The notes below the pieces were generated by a model. That model ran no database searches. It was not told where the DNA came from and saw only the letters and a program-made list of their open reading frames with translations. Shown here one piece after another: positions 46,483-52,168 of a stretch of DNA of 52,168 nt. Each line of letters opens with the position of its first letter. Within the stretch, counting starts at the first letter, position 1. The stretch is from Archaeoglobales archaeon (GTDB lineage: Archaea; Halobacteriota; Archaeoglobi; Archaeoglobales; Archaeoglobaceae), in assembly GCA_003662995.1 (NCBI GenBank), contig QMZC01000004.1, forward strand, positions 1 to 52,168, in the 5' to 3' direction. The position numbers were made by a program, and so were the translations under genes.

Positions 46483-46644
46483 TTCATCACCAATTTTCAT
46501 TGACAATTTTCAGATTTATAATTTTCGAAATTTAATGATTAATTATTTGTTTTAGTCTATTGCTCTTTTTACAATAAGTTCATTAAGACCCTTGGTTGAA
46601 TTTTTTACTCGCAAAACGATGACAAAAAACAAGCACGAATACGA

Positions 46645-46680
46645 ATAAAAAACAAAAAAAACAGGAAAAGAAATAAAGTA
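46645..46680 (-). terminator. T-rich terminator after the etf operon
   Basis: On the minus strand, downstream of etfA, the sequence is a long U-rich run in the transcript (blocks of three to eight T). It has no hairpin, consistent with archaeal intrinsic termination. Confidence 0.35.
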
Positions 46681-46688
46681 AAAATAAA

Positions 46689-47648
46689 TTATCCCTTCAT
46701 TTCGTTCAATTTCTCTACCAACTCAGGAAACACTTCGAATATGTCTCCAACGATTCCATAGTGTGCAACACCGAATATTGGCGCCTCTGGGTCTTTGTTT
46801 ACGGCAATTATCAATTCACTATCCTTCATACCCATTACGTGTTGGAAGGCTCCACTAATACCTAAAGCTAAATAAAGCTTTGGCTTGACAATCTTTCCTG
46901 AAATACCAACCTGCCTATCCTTTGGCAACCATCCGTTGTCTATGACTGGTCTACTGCCAGCAACTACACCTCCAAGCAATTCTGCGAGCTCTTCAGCAAG
47001 TTCGATGTTGGATTCGTCATCAATACCCCTGCCAACAGCTACTATCACTTCAGCTTGTGAGATGTCTACTTCACCAACCTCTGGCTCTATGTACTGCACA
47101 AACTTCCTTGCCGGCTCCTTCGACGGCTTTATTCCAGCATCCTTTATTTCACCATTAACCTCTACACCTTCTTTAAACACACCCTGTCTAATTGTCAGTA
47201 CGTAGGTTTCTGCATCTTTAAGCTTCAAATCTGTCATCAATTTACCTTGGAACAGATACCTTGAAACCTTCATGCCATCCGTCGCATTAACAGCCACAAC
47301 GTCCGTGGCAATTGGAGCGTTAAGTTTTACTGCCAAGTATGGTGCATACTCTGAACCACACGACGTGTTACCAATCAGCACAACGTCTGGTTTATTGTTT
47401 GCAAAGAGTTGCATCAAAACGTCGATGTACAACTCTGGATTGTAATTTTCAAGACTATTATCCTCAATTTTCCAAACCACATCTGCGTATTTGGCAAGTT
47501 CTTCAGCATAAGCGTTAATATCTTTGCCTATCACTACAGCCTCACTTGTTCCATCTCCTTTTAGTGCATTAGCCAAATTCAGCATTTCAATGCTTATTGG
47601 ATTTAGCTCTCCCATTCTGTGTTCAGCAATCACGAAAACCCTCATCAT
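46689..47648 (-). CDS. etfA: Electron transfer flavoprotein, alpha subunit
   Basis: A 319-residue ETF-alpha. The C-terminal FAD domain is complete: VAVGRGIDDESNIELAEELA near residues 203-222, VVAGSRPVIDNGWLPKDRQV near 229-248, GISGAFQHVMGMK near 267 and INKDPEAPIFGVAHYG-like VNKDPEAPIFGVAHYGIVGD near 285. With EtfB it passes electrons from acyl-CoA dehydrogenases. Its ATG overlaps the etfB stop. No FixC/ETF:quinone oxidoreductase gene is adjacent. Confidence 0.95.
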   Translation of the reverse strand: MMRVFVIAEHRMGELNPISIEMLNLANALKGDGTSEAVVIGKDINAYAEELAKYADVVWKIEDNSLENYNPELYIDVLMQLFANNKPDVVLIGNTSCGSEYAPYLAVKLNAPIATDVVAVNATDGMKVSRYLFQGKLMTDLKLKDAETYVLTIRQGVFKEGVEVNGEIKDAGIKPSKEPARKFVQYIEPEVGEVDISQAEVIVAVGRGIDDESNIELAEELAELLGGVVAGSRPVIDNGWLPKDRQVGISGKIVKPKLYLALGISGAFQHVMGMKDSELIIAVNKDPEAPIFGVAHYGIVGDIFEVFPELVEKLNEMKG

Positions 47649-48391
47649 ATCAACCCCCTGTCCTTAAGTATTTCAATAAGTTTATTGGCAATTTCTGATG
47701 GATCTCCTTCAATCATCTCAGCCTTCTTAACTGGTGGTAGGTACATCTTTTCCACTTCCAACGTTGAGGTTGTTGGAGAAACGCTTACCTCCTTCATTTC
47801 CTTTGTTTTAGCCCTCTTAATTCCCATGATTGAAACGTACCTCGGCTCGTTTATACCACTCTGGACTGTTATGAGGCATGGAGTTGGCAGTGTTACCTCC
47901 TCATTGTAGCCACCTTCAAGCTCCCTTGCAACTGTAAGTGAATTGTCTTCAATGCTTGAAATGACACTGACAGCAGTGGCGAAAGGCAAGTCAAGCATTG
48001 CTGCAAGTAGCACACCAACCTGTGCGTTGTTCAAATCTTGGCTCATCATCCCTGCCAGTATCAAATCAAACTTTTCATCCTTTATCGCTTCCTTGATAGC
48101 CTCAGCAGTCTGGTATGCATCTAACGACGTGTCAACGGGAATCTTTATTGCCCTATCTGCCCCCATCGCAAGGCATTTTCTTAAAGTATCTTCACATTTA
48201 CTCCCTACGCCAACAACCACAACTTCTCCACCTTTTTCTTCCTTAATCCTAATAGCCTCCTCAATTGCATATCTATCCCAGTCATTGATGTCGAAAACTA
48301 AGCCCCTCTCATCAACGCTCTTTCCATCTGATGCAACGTTTATTTCTGATTCCGGATCCGGCGCGTGTTTAGCCAAAACTATAATGTTCAT
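47645..48391 (-). CDS. etfB: Electron transfer flavoprotein, beta subunit
   Basis: A 248-residue ETF-beta. MNIIVLAKHAPDPESEINVA opens it. The AMP/FAD loop region is VVVGVGSKCEDTLRKCLAMG near residues 57-76 and LAGMMSQDLNNAQVGVLLAA near 112-131. EVTLPTPCLITVQSGINEPR near 167 is the family signature. Whether this pair is a simple or bifurcating ETF cannot be decided without close homologues. A ribosome binding site GGAGGTGATTG lies just before the ATG. Confidence 0.95.
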   Translation of the reverse strand: MNIIVLAKHAPDPESEINVASDGKSVDERGLVFDINDWDRYAIEEAIRIKEEKGGEVVVVGVGSKCEDTLRKCLAMGADRAIKIPVDTSLDAYQTAEAIKEAIKDEKFDLILAGMMSQDLNNAQVGVLLAAMLDLPFATAVSVISSIEDNSLTVARELEGGYNEEVTLPTPCLITVQSGINEPRYVSIMGIKRAKTKEMKEVSVSPTTSTLEVEKMYLPPVKKAEMIEGDPSEIANKLIEILKDRGLI

Positions 48392-48467
48392 TCAATCACC
48401 TCCAGCATTCTGAATTCAACAGTTTAAAATCATTACCATTTTAATTTAAATAAAAAATAATGAAAGT

Positions 48468-50435
48468 TTACTTTCCTTTGAACTCTGGCTCTCTCCTCTC
48501 AAAGAACGCCTTTATTCCCTCCATGACGTCCTGTGTTGACGTTACGATTCCGAAATAAGCTGCCTCCAAAGCCTGTCCAACCTCAACTGGCAATTCATAG
48601 CCAAAATTAATAGCATACTTTGCAACTCTCAATGCTATTGGTGAACCCTCGGCAAGCTGCTTAGCCAGAGCCATAACCTCATCCCAGAACTTATCTGCAT
48701 CGACTGCCTTATTAACCAATCCAACCTGCTCCGCTTCCTCAGCACTTAGTCTTTTACCTAAGAAAATTAGTTCCTTAGCCTTTGCAATTCCAATTAGCTT
48801 AGCCATCCTCTGAGTTCCACCCCATCCTGGAATTAATCCAAGTGTAAGTTCTGTCAATCCGATTTTTCCACCTTTTGACATTATTCTGAAGTCGCATGCC
48901 AACGAAAGCTCACATCCACCACCAAATGCGTAGCCGTTGATTGCTGCTATAACGGGTTTTGGAAATCTCTCAATGATTGTGAAAATCGTTTGTCCCTTTG
49001 TTGCAATCATCATTGAAGATGCTGGTGATAAAACGTCGCCCTGCAAAGCCTCTTGTAAGTCAAAACCTGCTGAGAACGCTTTGTCTCCTGAGCCTGTGAT
49101 TATCAGAACCCTTACGTCATCATCTTTCTCAAGCTTCCTCAAAGCATCTGCAAGCTCATCCAGCAATTCAAACGATATGGCGTTCAGTCTGTGGGGTCTG
49201 TTCAAGATTAACTTTGCAATCTTTGCTTCTTCATCCTTCTCGATAACTATCGTTCTGTATCCTACTTCGCCAGTGTACTTGTAGAATCCCTCTCCTGCAT
49301 CCTTTCCAGTCTTCCCTTCCTCAACAAGCTTTTTCAAATATTCTGACGGCTTTAGTATTTCGTAACCTTTTTCTTTGTAAATCTCCTCAACCTTTGCAAG
49401 AATCTTATCCAAGCCAATTTCATCAGCCATCTCACATGGGCCCTTAGGCATGTTCGTACCCAATTTCATTGCCGTATCAATTTCTTCTGCTAACGCGACA
49501 CCTTGCTGTATTAAATCAGCGGCTATGTTCACCATCGGGGCAATCAATCTCAATCCGTCGTACTTTCCAGCCAACTCTCTGTCTATCTTTGGTCTTCCCG
49601 TTCTCCAGTCATAAAAGCCCACAGCAGTCTTCATTCCCAATTCCTTAGCATTGAACTTCTCCTCCAAAGCCTTTGACTTCGGTGCAATATCCCACTGCTG
49701 TGTTGCAAAGTATAAGACATCTAAGCCAACGAAATCTGACAACTCAATCGGACCCATCGGGAATGAGTAGTTGTATAGCATTGTGGCATCTATTTCCTCC
49801 TTACTTGCAACTCCATTTTCGTAGTCCTGAATGGCAAGCAGTAGATATGGGACAAGGCATCTGTTGACGATGAAACCAGCAATGTCCTTCTTAACAACAA
49901 CAGGCGTTTTACCAATGCTCTTTACAAACTCAACAGCAACGTTTACCGTTTCATCGCTCGTTTGCTCGCCTTTAATTACTTCAACAAGCGCCATTACTGG
50001 AACAGGATTGAAGAAGTGCATTCCAACAAATTTATCTGGCCTGTCAGTTGCCTTAGCCAATTCGGTTATGCTCAAACCAGACGTGTTCGTTGCAAGAACT
50101 GCCTTCTTGTTGTACCCACAAACTTCCTTGAAAACCTCCTTTTTCAAATCCATTACTTCAGGCACAGCCTCAATAACCAAGTCCGCATCACTTACAGCCT
50201 CTCTCAAATCAGTTGTGTAATGCAGTTTCGATTGAATCTCTTTGAGTTTCAGCAAACTAATTTTGCCCTTGTTTACCGCCTTTCTCAAATTCTTCTCAAT
50301 TGTTGATTTACCCCTCTCAATAAACTCATCTTTTATGTCCCTAACCCAAACCTCGTAGCCAGCTTGGGCGCAAACTTGGGCAATACCAGCACCCATCGTT
50401 CCAGCCCCAAGGACTGCAACCTTCTTTATCTCCAT
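48468..50435 (-). CDS. 3-hydroxyacyl-CoA dehydrogenase / enoyl-CoA hydratase fusion
   Basis: A 655-residue bifunctional beta-oxidation enzyme. The HCDH half comes first (residues 1 to about 385): NAD motif VAVLGAGTMGAGIAQV at 6-21, catalytic GMHFFNPVPVM near 137-147, and the C-terminal domain repeats. The hydratase half (about 395-655) has AFSAGFDLQE near 460, GYAFGGGCELSLACDFR near 500-516 and LTLGLIPGWGGTQR near 531-544. This domain order is the reverse of bacterial FadB (hydratase first) and is the arrangement seen in archaea. It converts enoyl-CoA via 3-hydroxyacyl-CoA to 3-ketoacyl-CoA. Confidence 0.94.
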   Translation of the reverse strand: MEIKKVAVLGAGTMGAGIAQVCAQAGYEVWVRDIKDEFIERGKSTIEKNLRKAVNKGKISLLKLKEIQSKLHYTTDLREAVSDADLVIEAVPEVMDLKKEVFKEVCGYNKKAVLATNTSGLSITELAKATDRPDKFVGMHFFNPVPVMALVEVIKGEQTSDETVNVAVEFVKSIGKTPVVVKKDIAGFIVNRCLVPYLLLAIQDYENGVASKEEIDATMLYNYSFPMGPIELSDFVGLDVLYFATQQWDIAPKSKALEEKFNAKELGMKTAVGFYDWRTGRPKIDRELAGKYDGLRLIAPMVNIAADLIQQGVALAEEIDTAMKLGTNMPKGPCEMADEIGLDKILAKVEEIYKEKGYEILKPSEYLKKLVEEGKTGKDAGEGFYKYTGEVGYRTIVIEKDEEAKIAKLILNRPHRLNAISFELLDELADALRKLEKDDDVRVLIITGSGDKAFSAGFDLQEALQGDVLSPASSMMIATKGQTIFTIIERFPKPVIAAINGYAFGGGCELSLACDFRIMSKGGKIGLTELTLGLIPGWGGTQRMAKLIGIAKAKELIFLGKRLSAEEAEQVGLVNKAVDADKFWDEVMALAKQLAEGSPIALRVAKYAINFGYELPVEVGQALEAAYFGIVTSTQDVMEGIKAFFERREPEFKGK

Positions 50436-50465
50436 AACATCACCCCTTTTACTTATCCTCCACGA

Positions 50466-50969
50466 TTACTCCTCTACAGGAACAAGCTCATACATCAAAT
50501 AACCTTCCTTCCTCCTCGATATCTCAACTTTAACCCTCTGCCCAACCTTAACCTTTTGCGGGTCCCCTTTAAGCCATGCGGTAATTTTAACACCATCATC
50601 CAGCCTTGCGATGGCAACCGTGTAGGGGTCATGTTCTGAAAAGCTTGGAGGTCTTACAAAGATAACTGTCAAAGTCTCCAAAACCCCCTCCTTTTTAAGC
50701 TCAACCCACTCCATTTCACTATCCTTACAAGTTGGACAATCCTTTTGAGGTGGGAAGAACAACCTTCCACACTTCTTGCATTTTGTTGTGACTAACTTTC
50801 CTTCTCTCATTCCTTCAAAGAATGGCAATATGTTCTCAATACACACGATGTATCTGAGTTTTAGCTCTCTCATGTCAACCCATTGCAAAGTTCCAAGCCT
50901 CTCGTCAATCGTTACAGGAAATCCAAATTCTTCCATATTTTTTTCAATTGCCTTTCTCAAATCATCCAT
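50466..50969 (-). CDS. DUF35 OB-fold zinc-ribbon protein (thiolase partner)
   Basis: A 167-residue protein. A rubredoxin-like zinc ribbon (CKKCGRLFFPPQKDCPTC, residues about 62-79) is followed by an OB fold (about 85-160; VEWVELKKEGVLETLTVIF-like start and GQRVKVEISRRKEGYLMY). In archaea these proteins bridge thiolase and HMG-CoA synthase and channel CoA intermediates. ATG 50969 follows GAGGTGAT; a GTG at 50978 is the alternative. It is encoded 15 bases after the thiolase, as expected for a partner. Confidence 0.9.
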   Translation of the reverse strand: MDDLRKAIEKNMEEFGFPVTIDERLGTLQWVDMRELKLRYIVCIENILPFFEGMREGKLVTTKCKKCGRLFFPPQKDCPTCKDSEMEWVELKKEGVLETLTVIFVRPPSFSEHDPYTVAIARLDDGVKITAWLKGDPQKVKVGQRVKVEISRRKEGYLMYELVPVEE

Positions 50970-50984
50970 CAAAATCACCTCTTC

Positions 50985-52166
50985 TCAAGCCTTATCAAGC
51001 CCATAAATCGTGACGTATGTAAAGTGTCCAGTCCCTCCAACGTTGTGCGCAAGCCACCTTCCATTCTTTATGTCAGCCTGCCTTCCCTTTTCTGCTTGGC
51101 TCAAAAGCTGTTTGTAAGCTTCAACAGCTTGACTTACACCTGTAGCTCCAATAGGATGACCCTTAGCCTTTAACCCACCATCGGTGTTTACCGGTATTCT
51201 ACCACCAATGTAAGTTTGCTCCTCCCTTATCAGCTTAAAGCCCTCACCCCTCTTACAAAATCTGCAATCTTCGTATGCTATTATCTCTGGAGCGGTAAAG
51301 CAGTCATGGACGTTAGCCCCATCTAAATACTTCCAAGGCTCATCCAAATCGATTCCCGCTTTCTTGTACGCTTGCTCAGCAGCATACCTTGCTGATGGTA
51401 AGGTTGTAAAATCATCTCTCTTGCTCAGGTTAGCTGTGCCAGTCCCAACTCCTTGGCTTAAAATCCAAATTTTGTCTTCAACATCCTTTGCAAACTTTTC
51501 ACTTGCCAATACAACAGCAGCAGAACCATCTGTTATTGGAGAGCAATCGAAAAGCTTGAAGGGCCAAGCAATGTATGGGCTTTTCAAAACAGTTTCAATG
51601 CTAATCTCCTTTTGGAATTGTGCATATGGATTCTTAGCACCATAATAGTGGTTCTTAACGGCAACCTTCGCATAATCTTCTTCAGTAGCGCCATACTTCG
51701 CCATGTAAGCTGTGCCGTACAACGCATAGTAGCCCGGGAACGTTAAGCCAAAATTTTCAAACTCCCAGAAGTAACTGCCAAACCTGCCGATTAGCTCGAT
51801 GATAGTCGGATTTGGTGATTCCTGCATCTTTTCAATTCCCAAAACCAATACAACATCAGCCTCGCCACTTTTGATGGCTGTATATCCAACCCTGATTGCT
51901 GCATTACCAGTAGCACAAGCAGCCTCAACTCTCATCGAACCCTTAGGGGCTAAATCAGCATATTCAGCCATTAATGACGGAACAGCAGCCTCACTGCTCC
52001 ACATTCCTGCGTTGCCAACAACATAGAAGTCTATGTCTTTCTGCTCAACATTGGCAGATTCCAAGGCGGGTTTTATTGCTTCCCAAGCAAGTTCTGGCAA
52101 ATTAACGTCCTTTCTTGTTCCAAACTTAGAATGTCCTACGCCTATAATAGCAACATTTTCTGACAT
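50985..52166 (-). CDS. Thiolase (acetyl-CoA acetyltransferase, SCP2/archaeal type)
   Basis: A 393-residue thiolase, complete at the right edge of the window. The nucleophilic Cys is in VEAACATGNAAIRVG near residue 84. The conserved C-terminal elements are NTDGGLKAKGHPIGATG near 330-346 (catalytic His) and HNVGGTGHFTYVTIYG near 374-389. The usual second Cys motif is replaced by the GGTGHF variant, as in archaeal and SCP-x thiolases. It cleaves 3-ketoacyl-CoA or condenses acetyl-CoA; its adjacency to FadB and ETF genes favours the cleavage direction (inference). It starts the visible part of the cluster; a promoter may lie beyond the edge. Confidence 0.94.
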   Translation of the reverse strand: MSENVAIIGVGHSKFGTRKDVNLPELAWEAIKPALESANVEQKDIDFYVVGNAGMWSSEAAVPSLMAEYADLAPKGSMRVEAACATGNAAIRVGYTAIKSGEADVVLVLGIEKMQESPNPTIIELIGRFGSYFWEFENFGLTFPGYYALYGTAYMAKYGATEEDYAKVAVKNHYYGAKNPYAQFQKEISIETVLKSPYIAWPFKLFDCSPITDGSAAVVLASEKFAKDVEDKIWILSQGVGTGTANLSKRDDFTTLPSARYAAEQAYKKAGIDLDEPWKYLDGANVHDCFTAPEIIAYEDCRFCKRGEGFKLIREEQTYIGGRIPVNTDGGLKAKGHPIGATGVSQAVEAYKQLLSQAEKGRQADIKNGRWLAHNVGGTGHFTYVTIYGLDKA

Positions 52167-52168
52167 AA

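Overview
The window is chromosomal DNA from an AT-rich, hydrogenotrophic-lineage euryarchaeon, most likely of the order Archaeoglobales (inference). The archaeal assignment is secure: there is a thermosome, aIF2-gamma, Csl4, RpoL, HerA, RNase P protein Rnp1 and a eukaryote-like ribosomal protein set (L32e, L19e, S4e). SepCysS and a dihydropteroate-synthase-like protein of methanogens/Archaeoglobus point to a tetrahydromethanopterin-using lineage. The ETF, FadB-like fusion, thiolase and DUF35 genes fit the beta-oxidation gene content known from Archaeoglobus. The species cannot be named from the sequence.

Layout. 1-5 kb: an HdrB-like Fe-S protein, a DHPS-like protein, purA and a nitroreductase, all on the minus strand. 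4.9-9 kb: a conserved unknown gene and SepCysS, then a leader with strong RNA-like pairing in front of a thioredoxin / HTH regulator / ferredoxin / unknown-protein operon. 9-14.7 kb: two radical SAM proteins, an HTH-membrane protein pair, a CPBP-type membrane protease, an alpha/beta hydrolase and a class I amidotransferase. 14.8-16.5 kb: a thermosome subunit whose TATA box is bracketed by a 10-bp inverted repeat.

16.6-34.3 kb is one uninterrupted minus-strand array of 31 genes. A SPOUT-type RNA methylase comes first, followed by the S10 and spc ribosomal clusters, secY, a DUF106 (EMC3/YidC-like) insertase, cmk, herA, an RNA methylase, csl4 and rpoL. No gap exceeds about 26 bases. One small gene (rps14, 46 codons) is easily missed.

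34.4-38.6 kb is an accessory island on the plus strand between the ribosomal array and aIF2-gamma. It holds three back-to-back genes with no family I recognise: a 616-aa winged-helix protein, a PD-(D/E)XK-like nuclease candidate and a 224-aa unknown protein. A VapBC toxin-antitoxin pair follows, then a probable gene remnant on the other strand. This is the best candidate in the window for an undescribed, possibly defensive, system.

38.6-45.1 kb: a PIN protein overlapping aIF2-gamma, a membrane-anchored HTH protein, a SPL-like radical SAM protein, and a zone of gene decay. The decay zone has a 3'-truncated carboxymuconolactone-decarboxylase gene joined to a 5'-truncated methyltransferase, next to a twice-frameshifted cysteine-rich (DUF3795-like) remnant. 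A DUF373 membrane protein and an AIM24-like protein follow.

45.2-52.2 kb: a minus-strand catabolic cluster with a NADH oxidase/CoA-disulfide-reductase-like flavoprotein, etfA, etfB, a 3-hydroxyacyl-CoA dehydrogenase/enoyl-CoA hydratase fusion, a DUF35 protein and a thiolase. Thiolase and DUF35, FadB and ETF together would carry acyl-CoA degradation and its electron transfer.

No tRNA, rRNA, CRISPR array or intact insertion sequence was recognised. Family names rest on motif recognition by eye; no database search was run.
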